From Extibacter muris (GTDB taxonomy: Bacteria > Bacillota > Clostridia > Lachnospirales > Lachnospiraceae), in assembly GCF_004345005.1 (NCBI RefSeq), contig NZ_SMMX01000001.1, positions 1 through 64,000 of the forward strand: a stretch of DNA of 64,000 nt, in the 5' to 3' direction. The notes beneath the pieces are model-generated. The model was not told the origin of the DNA. It did no database searches and worked only from the letters and a program-made list of their open reading frames with translations. Position numbers and translations under genes: made by a program. Within the stretch, counting starts at the first letter, position 1; every line of letters starts with the position of its first letter. Shown in pieces: positions 24,840-34,424 of the stretch.

Positions 24840-25375
24840 ATGAAGATAGAAGGAAAATGGACCGGCTATCTTGGGCTGGGGCTGCATTCATCCTGTCTGT
24901 ATTGGCTTACAGCAGAAGGCGTTATCATTATCCGGAAGGCAGAAAAGGATCGGGCAGGATACCGGCCAAAGGCTGGAAAGATGCTTGGATATGTCTGGCC
25001 CTCTGTAAGGTGATGACCTTTATTGACTGGCACACGCTGAAGATAATCGGGGAATCACGGGGACAGGACCTGTCCCGGATTGTTACACAGTATATATACT
25101 ATATATTTGAAGTCGGCCTTGTCCTGCTTATCATCTTATATGGGCAGAAAGCAGCCGAAGTGATGCTTGGAAGAGAGAGCGGCATACCTTTTGGAGGCAT
25201 CCTGCTGGCTCTGACGTGGGGAATGTTTCACTTCATTTCCCGCGGCGTTGGTATTGAATGGTGGAACGGGATTTCCTGCATGATTTTTTCTATATTGAGT
25301 GGTTTGATATATCTGAAACTAAAAAGAAGACCCATGTGCAGCTACCTCATGATAGCGGTAGGTTATCTTCTTTGA
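24840..25375 (+). pseudogene. CPBP-like membrane protein, probably frameshifted
   Basis: The best start (ATG with AGAGGG 8 nt before) opens MKIEGKWTGYLGLGLHSSCL and runs 57 codons to YRPKAGKMLGYVWPSVR and a stop. The frame one base off carries the rest from about 24,975: AWICLALCKVMTFIDW, three membrane segments and TWGMFHFISRGVG, which resembles the FH motif of CPBP intramembrane proteases/immunity proteins. The two parts read as one protein broken by a single-base shift near 24,975-24,985. Alternatively a GTG at 24,806 starts the second frame as an intact 189-residue protein, but it lacks a good ribosome site. It precedes a broken ABC exporter. Confidence 0.5.
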
Positions 25376-25401
25376 TTTGCAATTCGCGGCGGGGAGTATT
25401 T

Positions 25402-26205
25402 ATGGAGATTATAAGATTGGAAAATGTTACGAAAAGCTACGGAGACAAGCTCGTTCTGGACCATATAGACAAGGTGTTCCACCGGGGAGAAGCGCGGCCT
25501 TCGTAGGGCATAACGGCTGTGGAAAGAGTACGCTGCTTCGGATAATCGCGGGTCTTACGGTACCGTCGGACGGAAGAGCCGTGCAGGCGCCTGGGCTGCT
25601 GTTTCATTATATCCCTGAGAAATTCCCGCCGATACCGGTGACTGCAAGGCAGTATCTGCAGAACATGGGCATTCTTGACGGCATGAGAAGGGATGAGGCC
25701 GGAAGAAGGATAGAATCGCTCGGAGAGGACTTTTTCCTTAGCGAGCTGCTGGATGTCCCCATGAAGTCACTCTCAAAAGGTACGCTTCAGAAGATTGGGG
25801 TCATCCAGGCGCTCGTGACGAGGCCCGATGTACTGCTTCTGGACGAACCAGTGTCAGGACAGGACAAGGAGCCCCAGAAGGTGCTGATTGAGAAGACGAA
25901 CGAGCTTCGGGGAAGAGGATGTGACGATACTGCTGTCGTGCCACGAAGAGCATATAGTGAATGCCATTGCACAAGACGTATATACCATACGGGAGGGAAG
26001 GCTGGAGGCCTATAAATCCGCCGGTACAAAAATGTGTACCGTCATATTGGAAAATGCAGGAGGTCTGGCGGCTGCCGGGAATATGATCAAATATGGCCGC
26101 TACTACCGGCTGAAGGCCGAAGAGCCGGAATGCGACCGTATATTGCCGGGGCTGCTTTCCCGTGGCTGGAGACTGAGAGGGATGTATAATGAAGAAGATA
26201 GCTGA
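25402..26205 (+). pseudogene. ABC transporter ATPase with two frameshifts
   Basis: Three frames must be joined to make the protein. The first (MEIIRLENVTKSYGDKLVL) ends at a TAG at 25,504-25,506. The second carries Walker A GHNGCGKST, the signature-region SLSKGTLQKIGVIQAL and Walker B VLLLDEPVSGQD, then goes out of frame near 25,910. The third carries the H-loop region ILLSCHEEHI and the C-terminus to the TGA at 26,203. Shifts lie near 25,485-25,495 and 25,905-25,920. With the permease that overlaps its end, this was a two-component ABC exporter that no longer works. Confidence 0.88.
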
Positions 26206-26916
26206 ACTGACAAGATATGGGCTGCACATCTACTTTAAAGGGAACAAATTCATCATGCCGCTTGTGGTCATTATAGTGTATCAGTACACGATGTATACCA
26301 TCATGCCGGTTGGCATCGTGGACAGCTTTGTAATGGCGTCCTATCTCGTATTTTTCGTCCTTGTCTGGACAGGGCTCAGTGTATCAGCGGATGAAAATCC
26401 GGTGATGGAGCAGATTCAGCTGCTGCGTGTCAGGACAGCCTCTGCTACTATTTAAGCCGGGCGGCAGTTCTTGCAGTGCTTGGCCTGTCTGCGAGCACGA
26501 TATGTGTGTTGTTTCCCGTTATCCAGAATCTTCTGAACCATAAGGCACTATTTCTAAGGCCGCTTACGGCATATGATGTGCTGAATGCTTTTATCCTTGT
26601 GGCAGGCTGCTCATTTGCGGGAGGTGCTTTAGGAAGCCTGCTGCATCCGAGAGTGATGGAGGACCGAAAGCTTGCGGTCGTGCTGACGGTGCTGTTCTCG
26701 GTTCTGACGGTAGTCAGAACCGGTCTTGTCCAGGAGATTACATCCCTTAAGTATGTGGCATGGATTCTGCCACCTGTGGACAGGGTATCATATATATATG
26801 GCAATGCAGATGAATTCCGTCTCATTCAGACCGGGATACTATTTGCAGCTCTTGCTGCATATGGTGCAGCCCTTGTCATTATCAGAAGCTGCATATGCCA
26901 GAAAAGAAAATTTTAA
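26189..26916 (+). pseudogene. ABC transporter permease with one frameshift
   Basis: An ATG overlapping the end of the ATPase gene opens MKKIAELTRYGLHIYF with three membrane segments, and the frame fails near 26,430 (a TAA follows at 26,453). One base off, the protein continues as SLCYYLSRAAVLAVLGLSA and three or more further membrane segments, ending at 26,916. The join is clear because the hydrophobic pattern runs straight through. It was the membrane partner of the broken ATPase just upstream. Confidence 0.82.
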
Positions 26917-26936
26917 GCGGAAGGGGATGAGTTATC

Positions 26937-27644
26937 GTGGCGATGTGGAACCCATGGCGTGGATGCCATAGATACAGTGAAGGATGCATGTACTGTTATA
27001 TTCATAAGGGAGATGCGAAGAGGGGGATGGACACCGGAGCAATCGTAAAACTGGACGGCTTCGACGCCCCGGTCAGAAAGACCAAAAAAGGGGAATATAA
27101 AATGAAGCCAGGCCAGACGGTCTATGTATGCTTCTCCACCGATTTTTTTATCGAGGAGGCAGACGAGTGGAGGAAGGAATGCTGGGAGATGATGCGGGAG
27201 CGACCAGACCTTCACTTCCTCTTTTTGACGAAGCGGATCGAGCGCTTCTGGAACTGCATCCCTGACGATTGGGGGGACGGGTATGAGAACGTGACGATCG
27301 GCTGTACGGTGGAGAATCAGGCGAGGGCAGACGAGAGGCTTTCTCTATTTAAGACGCTCCCGATCAGGCATAAGAATATTATCTGCCAGCCGCTGATTGA
27401 GAGAATCGATATCCGGGAGTATCTGGACGGAGTAGAACTGGTCGTTGTCGGAGGTGAGTCGGACCGGAACGCCAGGCCGCTTGATTATGAATGGGTGCTT
27501 GCTGTCAGAGAGCAGTGTATCAGTGCGGGGGTCCATTTTGAGTTCCGGCAGTGTGGGACACATTTTATAAAAGACGGCAGAGAATATACGCTCGATGTCC
27601 GGGAACTGGGCAGCCAGGCACGGAAGGCTGATATCAACTGCTGA
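26937..27644 (+). CDS. DUF5131 family protein (phage Gp37/Gp68-like)
   Basis: A 235-residue protein starting MAMWNPWRGCHRYSEGCMYCYIHKGD. The GCHRYSEGCMYC cluster is typical of DUF5131/phage Gp37-Gp68 proteins, which are radical-SAM-like in outline (three spaced Cys near the start). FLFLTKR, IGCTVENQ and VVVGGESDRNARPLDYEWV are further family blocks. The reaction is not known. GTG at 26,937 with AAGGGG upstream is taken; the ATG two codons on is equally possible. It is intact although the genes just before it are broken. Confidence 0.85.
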   Translation: MAMWNPWRGCHRYSEGCMYCYIHKGDAKRGMDTGAIVKLDGFDAPVRKTKKGEYKMKPGQTVYVCFSTDFFIEEADEWRKECWEMMRERPDLHFLFLTKRIERFWNCIPDDWGDGYENVTIGCTVENQARADERLSLFKTLPIRHKNIICQPLIERIDIREYLDGVELVVVGGESDRNARPLDYEWVLAVREQCISAGVHFEFRQCGTHFIKDGREYTLDVRELGSQARKADINC

Positions 27645-27683
27645 TGTAGATGGCTGCCTGCCTTTAATAGGGCTAACGGCAGA

Positions 27684-27842
27684 ATGTGGCAGCAGAGCTC
27701 CGTGCCGTTCTGGATTGCCGGTCTGATAAAGCTCTGGTATCCGCAGGCGGCGTTGATTTTCTTTGCGCTGGCATGTACGGTTGGCATAGCGTGGGTTATG
27801 TGGTATCATAATATAATTGATGAAAGGTACAAGAAACTATAA
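27684..27842 (+). CDS. Possible small membrane peptide
   Basis: A 52-codon frame, MWQQSSVPFWIAGLIKLWYP then a 20-residue hydrophobic helix and the polar tail YHNIIDERYKKL. No clear ribosome site was found. It may be a real single-span peptide or the C-terminal stump of a lost membrane protein. No family recognised. Confidence 0.35.
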   Translation: MWQQSSVPFWIAGLIKLWYPQAALIFFALACTVGIAWVMWYHNIIDERYKKL

Positions 27843-27869
27843 TAACGCCCAGATGGAGGAAGCAGCAAT

Positions 27870-28472
27870 ATGCTTGCAGAAGATATAGCGTATGCCCGGA
27901 CGGATGAGTATCCGCTGCGGGACAGGGAATACAAGGATGAATGTCTGGCGGAAGAAGATATTCTGAAAATAGAATTCATTCATATCAAATTCATGCGATG
28001 CAGGTTCACTGGCTGTGATTTCAGCGGGGCAGGATTTTACAGCGTGGAATTTGATAAATGTGATTTTTCCAACTGCCGGTTCGGCGGAAGCTACTGGAAA
28101 GACTCCACTATAAAGGAATGCAAAGGGAACGGAGCTAAATTTGATATGGCGGTGCTGAAGCATGTAGGACTGGAGGACTGCCGTCTGGATCTCACTAATT
28201 TCACAGGCTCTTCATGGGAGAGATGCAGCGTGCGGGAATGCGGCTTCCGGGAATCTTTTTTTTCAGAAGTCCGGTTTCGGAAGGTCCGTTTTGAAAAGTC
28301 GGATTTATCAAAGACAGATTTTTTCCGGACGTCTCTGAAGGATATAGATTTTTCCGACAGCGTGATAGAAGGCATCACCGTATCGGAGGAGTACAGGGAG
28401 CTTCAGGGGATGAAGGTCAATATGTTCCAGGCGGCAGAGCTTGTAAAGCTGCTCGGTGTAAAAGTCATATGA
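27870..28472 (+). CDS. Pentapeptide repeat protein
   Basis: A 200-residue protein built of five-residue units with a central Phe or Leu (for example FTGCDFSGAGFYSVEFDKCDFSNCRF written as successive pentapeptides from about residue 45 to 170). The pattern predicts a right-handed quadrilateral beta-helix like that of Qnr and MfpA, which mimic DNA and protect gyrase. Whether this one binds gyrase cannot be read. The two halves of the helix are interrupted near residue 85-115. It stands alone, upstream of proC. Confidence 0.9.
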   Translation: MLAEDIAYARTDEYPLRDREYKDECLAEEDILKIEFIHIKFMRCRFTGCDFSGAGFYSVEFDKCDFSNCRFGGSYWKDSTIKECKGNGAKFDMAVLKHVGLEDCRLDLTNFTGSSWERCSVRECGFRESFFSEVRFRKVRFEKSDLSKTDFFRTSLKDIDFSDSVIEGITVSEEYRELQGMKVNMFQAAELVKLLGVKVI

Positions 28473-28509
28473 CATGGCTTGAAAATATGAATGTAAGAGG
28501 AGACAGGAT

Positions 28510-29286
28510 ATGAAGGTTGGATTTTTAGGGATGGGAAGCATGGCGCAGGCTATGATAGAAGGATTCCTCAAAAGCGGGGCGCTGGAAGGAAGAGACATAT
28601 ATGCAAGCGGAGGGAATTATGAGCGGCTTGAGAAGAACTGCAGGAGGTTCGGATGTATTCCGTGCCGGACTAACGAAGATGTGATTGAACATTCTGATAT
28701 GGTCGTCATATCGCTGAAAGCCGCTATGGTGGCGGATGTCATACGCCCGCTTGCGGAGTCGATGAAAGGCAGAATCGTCGTTTCCATAGCGGCAGGCTAT
28801 ACATTTGACACGTTCAGGGATATACTGGGCCAAGACGTCCACTATATCTGTACGATACCAAATACACCGGTATCCGTAGGGGAAGGAATCACCGTATTCG
28901 AGGACAGGCATTCGCTTGAGAAAGAAGAGTATGAGGCATTCTACACGTTGTTTTCTGCCATCGGACTGGTACAGCCTGTCGAGACGGGACTTGTAGGTAC
29001 GGCAGGTACCGTGGCTGGCTGCGGCCCCGCATTTGCCAGCATGTTTCTGGAAGCGCTTGGAGACGCGGGGGTCAAATACGGCCTGCCGAGACGTACGGCA
29101 TATGAGCTTGCCGCCCAGATGCTCTGTGGGACCGGGAAGCTATACACGGAGAAGAGGCAGCATCCGGGCGAGATGAAGGACGCCGTCTGTTCCCCCGGCG
29201 GGACGACGATAAGAGGCGTGTCCGCGCTGGAACGCGCCGGTTTCAGGGATGCGGTGATTCGTGCGGTGGACGAGATAGAAGGCTGA
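28510..29286 (+). CDS. proC: Pyrroline-5-carboxylate reductase
   Basis: A 258-residue enzyme that reduces pyrroline-5-carboxylate to proline with NAD(P)H. The N-terminal Rossmann loop is MKVGFLGMGSMAQAMIEGFL, and the C-terminal dimerization domain carries the family signature around residue 215-240 (CSPGGTTIRGVSALERAGFRDAV). Length is normal. AGGAGACAGGAT precedes the ATG. It is followed after about 40 nt by sbcD, which is functionally unrelated. Confidence 0.95.
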   Translation: MKVGFLGMGSMAQAMIEGFLKSGALEGRDIYASGGNYERLEKNCRRFGCIPCRTNEDVIEHSDMVVISLKAAMVADVIRPLAESMKGRIVVSIAAGYTFDTFRDILGQDVHYICTIPNTPVSVGEGITVFEDRHSLEKEEYEAFYTLFSAIGLVQPVETGLVGTAGTVAGCGPAFASMFLEALGDAGVKYGLPRRTAYELAAQMLCGTGKLYTEKRQHPGEMKDAVCSPGGTTIRGVSALERAGFRDAVIRAVDEIEG

Positions 29287-29328
29287 TCCTTCCGCTATGC
29301 GGCAAGGGCGGGAAAAGGAGTGGTGACG

Positions 29329-30498
29329 TTGAGGTTTTTTCATTTATCCGATCTACACATAGGCAGGCAGCTGCATCATTATAACCTGATGGAAGGCCAG
29401 AGGAAGGTGCTCGGGGAAATAGCCGCGTATGCGGCAGACCTGCATCCGGACGCCGTAGTCATAGCGGGAGACATATACGACAAGTCCGTACCGTCTGCCG
29501 AGGCGGTCACGGTATTTGATGAATTTCTGACAGCGCTGTCTGCGATAGAGCCATCCATTCCGATACTGGTAATAAGCGGGAACCATGACTCGCCGGAACG
29601 GCTCAGCTATGCGTCCGGTTTTTTGAGGGCGCATCACATCTACGTAGCCGGAACCGCGCCCGAACATGGCGGGGAACATATCCCTATGGTGACGCTGTCG
29701 GATGAATTTGGGGAAGTGGATTTTTATCTGCTTCCATTTTTAAAGCCTTCCTATGTAAAGAACGTATGGGAAGGCGGTGGACCGGAAAGCAGCAGTGAAG
29801 CCGTACGGATGCTCATAGAGCGGGAGGACATCGATTTTGTGGGGCGCAGGAACGTGCTCGTATCCCACCAGTTCTATACAGGGGAGGGAATCAGACCCGG
29901 CACATGCGATTCTGAGACGGTTGCAGTGGGCGGTGCCGACAACGTGGATACCGGTCCGGTAAAGCCGTTCGATTATGTAGCGCTTGGACATCTGCATGGT
30001 GCCCAGAAGGTGGGGGAAAACCATATACAGTATTGTGGGACTCCTATGAAGTATTCTGTCAGTGAGAGCGGGCACGATAAATCGCTTGCTATGGTTATTT
30101 TACGGGAAAAAGGGGAAGAAGCGGAAGTTGTCAGACTACCCCTTCACCCGGTGCGGGATGTCCGGAAAAAGAGAGGGAAGCTTCAGGATATCCTCAGCCG
30201 GCCGCAGGAGGACGGGCGGGATGATTACGTGAGCATAACGCTGACAGATGAGAAGGAGCCATATAAGCCGAAGGAGCAGCTGGAGCAGCTGTATTCCCAT
30301 ATCCTGGAAGTGCGGATTGACAATGAGCGGATAAGGCAGAAGCTGACAGAATTTGACGAAGAGCTTGTGTGGAAAAGCCCGATGGCCGCATTTGGCGATT
30401 TTTACGAGGAGATGCAGGGAAGAGAGCTGGACGAAGAGGAAGAGAAGATTCTGGAGCAGGTAATAGACTGGGCAGGAGAAGAGGAGAACCGCAGATGA
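29329..30498 (+). CDS. sbcD: Exonuclease SbcCD, nuclease subunit SbcD
   Basis: A 389-residue Mre11-type metallophosphoesterase that, with SbcC, cuts hairpin DNA and protein-blocked ends during repair. Metal-binding motifs are in order: FFHLSDLHIGR, VIAGDIYDKS, VISGNHDSPERL, VLVSHQF and YVALGHLHG. The start is TTG, 8 nt after AAAAGGAG; the upstream GTG codons are too close to the ribosome site. The stop overlaps the sbcC ATG (ATGA), giving coupled subunits. Confidence 0.95.
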   Translation: MRFFHLSDLHIGRQLHHYNLMEGQRKVLGEIAAYAADLHPDAVVIAGDIYDKSVPSAEAVTVFDEFLTALSAIEPSIPILVISGNHDSPERLSYASGFLRAHHIYVAGTAPEHGGEHIPMVTLSDEFGEVDFYLLPFLKPSYVKNVWEGGGPESSSEAVRMLIEREDIDFVGRRNVLVSHQFYTGEGIRPGTCDSETVAVGGADNVDTGPVKPFDYVALGHLHGAQKVGENHIQYCGTPMKYSVSESGHDKSLAMVILREKGEEAEVVRLPLHPVRDVRKKRGKLQDILSRPQEDGRDDYVSITLTDEKEPYKPKEQLEQLYSHILEVRIDNERIRQKLTEFDEELVWKSPMAAFGDFYEEMQGRELDEEEEKILEQVIDWAGEEENRR

Positions 30499-33400
30499 AA
30501 CCATTGAGATTAGTAATGTCGGCTTTTGGTTCGTATGCAGGCAGGACAGAGCTTGATTTCACCAAAGTGCAGGCGGGGATATTTCTGATTACGGGAGACA
30601 CGGGGGCCGGAAAGACGACCATTTTTGATGCGGTCACCTATGCGCTATACGACCAGACAAGCGGAGGCAGACGGGACGGCAGCATGATGCGCAGCCAATA
30701 TGCTTCCGAAGATGTGGAGACTTATGTGGAGTATACATTTTCTTACCGCGAGGACGTATATACCGTCCGGAGGAATCCGGAGTATATGCGGCTTGGCAGG
30801 CGGCGCCATGCAGACGGCTCCCCCCGTCTCGTCAGAGAAGCCCCGAAGGTAGAGCTCACGCTTCCGGACGGAAAAGCATATCATGGCAGGAAACGGGAGA
30901 TTGACCAGAAGATTGCGGATATCATCGGACTGGACGCTGACCAGTTTACCCAGATAGCGATGATAGCACAGGGGGATTTTCTGAAGCTTCTGCATGCAGA
31001 GTCCAAGGAACGCAAGAAAATATTTACTAAAATATTCCATACACGGCTATATTACCGTGTGCAGGAGGAATTGAAACGGCAGGCATCGAAGCTGTACAGT
31101 GAGCTGGAGGACAATGCGAAAAGTGCACGGCGGGAGGCGGAAAGGGCAGAATGCGAGGCGGACAGCCAGTACAGCGAGGACTGGGAGGCTCTGAAGAGGC
31201 TCCCCATTCCGGACAGTGAGGAGACGCTTCGGCTGCTGGGGCTTATAATAAGAGAAGGGACGGAGAGAGAGCAGGTTAAGAAAAAGGAGGCAGCCCGTCT
31301 GCAGGAGCAGCTGGATAGGGTCAACGGCGCAATGAAAGAAGGGGAGACGCTGAACCGTCTGTTCCAGGCTTACGAAGAGGCGGGAGAAGAGGAAAGGAGG
31401 CTCCTGGATGAAAAAGACGCTTTCCGTAAGATCGCGGCTGACGTGTCCTGTGCCCGGAGGGTGGAAAGGGTATGTCTGAAAGAGGAGGAGCTCCATAGCA
31501 TCAAGGCTTCGGCGGCGGAGTCGGGGCAGAACCTCATCCGGCTGGAGAGAAAAGGAAGGGAAGCGGCGGGGGCGGCACGTGCAGCGGCGGCGGAAGAAGA
31601 ACGGGCGGAGGAAGAACTCGGTCGGAAGGAGCCTGCGTATACGGAAGTGCTCATGCGGCTGAAAGACGCGATGCAGCAGTATGATGAGCTGGAGCAGTAT
31701 GAGGCTGAGACGGGAAGGCTGTCGGGGCTTCTGGATGAAACGAGAAGCCAGTCCGCCAGGGCGGAGGAAGAAGAGCAAAGGCTTGCGGCATACTGCGGCA
31801 GCCTTAAGAAAGAACGGGAAAGTCTGTCCGGCAGCCCGGCGGAAAAGGAGCGCCTGACCGCAAAGGCAAAAGCGCTGGACGAAAGGGTGAAGGAGGTTGG
31901 GGCGCTGGAACAGGCGGCTCAGAATATCCGGACGCTTGTCATGGAATGTGGAGCGAAGCAGCGGCATGAGGAGGAATGCTCGGCAGCTTACCGGGATGCG
32001 CTGGAGATTTATGAGCAAAAATACCGGGCATTTCTGAACGAGCAGGCAGGCGTATTGGCGGACAGCCTCGTCAAAGGGCGCCCGTGCCCTGTGTGTGGCT
32101 CCTGTGAACATCCGTCCCCTGCGCGGCTCTCGGAATCCGCACCTTCACAGGAAGAGGTAGAGAAGGCAAAGGAATCGAGGGACGAAGCGGAGAGGATACG
32201 TCAGGGTGCTGCAGAAGAGCTGCGGGAGACGGCCGGAAGGCTTCGGACGGAAAGGGAATTATTTGCCAGGGCGTATGGGAAGCTGTTCGATATAGAGAAA
32301 CCGGCAGACTGCGAAGAGAATCTTCCTGATATGGAGAGAAGGATCAAGGCGGCAGGTGAAGCCTGCCTTCAGGATATGGCAGATTTAAAGCAGGCGCTTC
32401 TTCAGACTGAAAGGAATGTCAGCCGATATGGCTTTGTGTGCACGGAATATGAAGAGGCAGAGCATAAGCTTGCACAGAAGCAGAGCGAGATAAAGGATAT
32501 TGACGGGAGGCTGCGGCAGCTGGAGGGCAGGTACGGCCGGCAGAGCGCTCTGGCAGAAGAGAGGAAGAAGCAGCTTGACTTCCACTCTAAAGAAGAGGCT
32601 GAAGCAAGGCAGAAGGATGCGGCTCATCAGCTTGAGGAATTGAGGAATCGTCTTAAACGGGCACGGGAACAGCATCAGAAGGTACTGCACGAACTAAAGA
32701 GGACCGAGGGAGAGCGGGACGGTGAATTAAAGCGCAGGGAACAGCTGGAAACGCTGTGCCAAAAAGCGGAAGAGGCATACAGGCGTACTCTTGCGGAAGA
32801 GGGATTCGCAGAAGAAGAGGAGTATGAGAAGAAAAAGGGGCTCTTAGATACGAAGGAGGAGATGGCAGCCTCCCTGGAACGTTACGAAGCGCAGGTCAGA
32901 GAGAACAGAGCGGCCCTTCAGCTTCTCGGTACCCAGGTAGAAGGGAAGAAGAGGATAGATATAGCGACTCTTGGAGAAGAAGCAGACAGGATCGCCCGCA
33001 AGCTGGAGGGACTGAGAGGAGAGCAGATCCGGCTTGCCGGAATAAACAGCAAGAACAGGGAGATAAAAGAAGAGCTGAGAAAGACATTTGAACGGAAGGG
33101 CGGGCTGCAGAAACGCTACGAGCTGGTCGGAAACCTGAGCCGTACGGCCAACGGCAACCTGAGCGGCTCGGTCAAGCTGGATTTTGAGACGTATGTACAG
33201 CGGCAGTATTTTAAACAGATCATCCAGGCGGCAAACAAGAGGCTAGTGCAGATGACGAACAACGGATTCCTATTACAGTGCAGGGATATGAAAAGTCTCG
33301 GAAGCCAGGGGCAGGCAGGGCTGGATCTGGATGTCCTGCATCTGCTCAGCGGCGCGGTGCGCGACGTGAAGACGCTGTCGGGCGGCGAGTCATTCATGGC

Positions 33401-33668
33401 AGCCTTGTGTATGGCGCTTGGCCTGGCTGATATTGTACAGAATACGGCAGGAGCAGTCCATCTGGATACGATGTTCGTGGATGAAGGCTTCGGTTCCCTG
33501 GATGATACATCGAGGGATCAGGCTATCAGGGTTCTGAACGAGCTGGCCGGGTACAGCAGGCTCATCGGAATCATTTCACATGTAAATGAACTGAAAGAGC
33601 AGATTGACCATAAGCTCGTAGTAACGAAGACAGAAAAAGGCAGCAGCATACGCTGGTCATTTGATTAA
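30495..33668 (+). CDS. sbcC: Exonuclease SbcCD, ATPase subunit SbcC
   Basis: A 1,057-residue Rad50-type SMC ATPase. Walker A GDTGAGKTT is at about 34-42. Two long coiled-coil arms follow, split by the zinc hook CPVCGSCEHP at about 530. The C-terminal half holds the ABC signature LSGGESFMAAL at about 961 and Walker B FVDEGFGSLDD at about 993. All parts are present. It overlaps sbcD by 4 nt; longer upstream frames run through sbcD and are not real. It acts in the cytoplasm on DNA ends. Confidence 0.97.
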   Translation: MKPLRLVMSAFGSYAGRTELDFTKVQAGIFLITGDTGAGKTTIFDAVTYALYDQTSGGRRDGSMMRSQYASEDVETYVEYTFSYREDVYTVRRNPEYMRLGRRRHADGSPRLVREAPKVELTLPDGKAYHGRKREIDQKIADIIGLDADQFTQIAMIAQGDFLKLLHAESKERKKIFTKIFHTRLYYRVQEELKRQASKLYSELEDNAKSARREAERAECEADSQYSEDWEALKRLPIPDSEETLRLLGLIIREGTEREQVKKKEAARLQEQLDRVNGAMKEGETLNRLFQAYEEAGEEERRLLDEKDAFRKIAADVSCARRVERVCLKEEELHSIKASAAESGQNLIRLERKGREAAGAARAAAAEEERAEEELGRKEPAYTEVLMRLKDAMQQYDELEQYEAETGRLSGLLDETRSQSARAEEEEQRLAAYCGSLKKERESLSGSPAEKERLTAKAKALDERVKEVGALEQAAQNIRTLVMECGAKQRHEEECSAAYRDALEIYEQKYRAFLNEQAGVLADSLVKGRPCPVCGSCEHPSPARLSESAPSQEEVEKAKESRDEAERIRQGAAEELRETAGRLRTERELFARAYGKLFDIEKPADCEENLPDMERRIKAAGEACLQDMADLKQALLQTERNVSRYGFVCTEYEEAEHKLAQKQSEIKDIDGRLRQLEGRYGRQSALAEERKKQLDFHSKEEAEARQKDAAHQLEELRNRLKRAREQHQKVLHELKRTEGERDGELKRREQLETLCQKAEEAYRRTLAEEGFAEEEEYEKKKGLLDTKEEMAASLERYEAQVRENRAALQLLGTQVEGKKRIDIATLGEEADRIARKLEGLRGEQIRLAGINSKNREIKEELRKTFERKGGLQKRYELVGNLSRTANGNLSGSVKLDFETYVQRQYFKQIIQAANKRLVQMTNNGFLLQCRDMKSLGSQGQAGLDLDVLHLLSGAVRDVKTLSGGESFMAALCMALGLADIVQNTAGAVHLDTMFVDEGFGSLDDTSRDQAIRVLNELAGYSRLIGIISHVNELKEQIDHKLVVTKTEKGSSIRWSFD

Positions 33669-33686
33669 AAGATGGGAGTGAAGACA

Positions 33687-34367
33687 ATGAAACGACGGCG
33701 GCCACATGCAGAAGCAGTGCCCATTCACGAGACATTCAGGATAGCGGCGCTGCTTGCCATGGTAGGAGGGTTTCTGGACGCATACACCTATATGCTCAGG
33801 GGAGGCGTATTTGCCAACGCACAGACAGGCAACATGGTATTGCTCGGCATATACGCGGCGCAGGGGAGATACCGCCAGGCAGGGTACTGTATCATCCCCA
33901 TATTGGCTTTTGCTCTCGGAGTCTATATAACAGAGGTATTTAAAAAATACTTCACAGAGAAAGAATTTGATATATATGAACATTGGATAATAGCATTAGA
34001 AATCATATTGTTGCTAGCAATAGGATTCTTGCCCGGCACTGTGCCCGACAGCGTGGTAAATGTGACCATCTCGTTCGTCTGCTCTCTGCAGGTCAACAGT
34101 TTCCGGAAAATGAAAAACCTGCCGTACGCTTCGACCATGTGCACCGGTAACCTGCGGTCCGGGACAGAGAAGATTTTCCAATTCATGATTAACAAAGAAA
34201 AAAGCGCCGGAATACAGGCGGCACACTACTTTGGAATCATCCTGCTGTTCATACTGGGAGCGGCGGCAGGAACGATCCTTGCATTGCTGTGGGGCATACA
34301 GAGCATATGGTGCTGCTGCATACTCCTGGGTATCGTATTCATAACAATGTGTCTGACAATTCGTTGA
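33687..34367 (+). CDS. DUF1275 (YoaK-like) membrane protein
   Basis: A 226-residue integral membrane protein with about six helices. The block GGFLDAYTYMLRGGVFANAQTGNMVLLG and the later STMCTGNLRSGTEKI are the two conserved repeats of DUF1275/YoaK. Function is not established for the family. The ATG at 33,687 is preferred over one five codons earlier because GGGAG lies 8 nt before it. The stop codon touches a 27-bp perfect hairpin shared with pyrG on the other strand. Confidence 0.9.
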   Translation: MKRRRPHAEAVPIHETFRIAALLAMVGGFLDAYTYMLRGGVFANAQTGNMVLLGIYAAQGRYRQAGYCIIPILAFALGVYITEVFKKYFTEKEFDIYEHWIIALEIILLLAIGFLPGTVPDSVVNVTISFVCSLQVNSFRKMKNLPYASTMCTGNLRSGTEKIFQFMINKEKSAGIQAAHYFGIILLFILGAAAGTILALLWGIQSIWCCCILLGIVFITMCLTIR

Positions 34368-34423
34368 ATTTTGAAAGGGGTCAGACCCCCGTGCATACGG
34401 GGGTCTGACCCCTTTCAAAATTC
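34366..34423. terminator. Bidirectional 27-bp perfect hairpin (GGGGTCAGACCCC family)
   Basis: Arms of 27 nt pair perfectly around a GCAT loop; the outer part is AATTTTGAAAGGGGTCAGAC. It fills the whole gap between two convergent stop codons, with A runs on one side and T runs on the other, so it works as a terminator in both directions. The outer 18 bp match the hairpin at 12,323-12,377. Confidence 0.88.
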
Positions 34424-34424
34424 A

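Noticed and set aside
25402-26916. Programmed ribosomal frameshifting in the ABC genes
   Set aside because: There are several independent shifts in two genes and no slippery heptamer with a following structure that I could see; decay explains it better.
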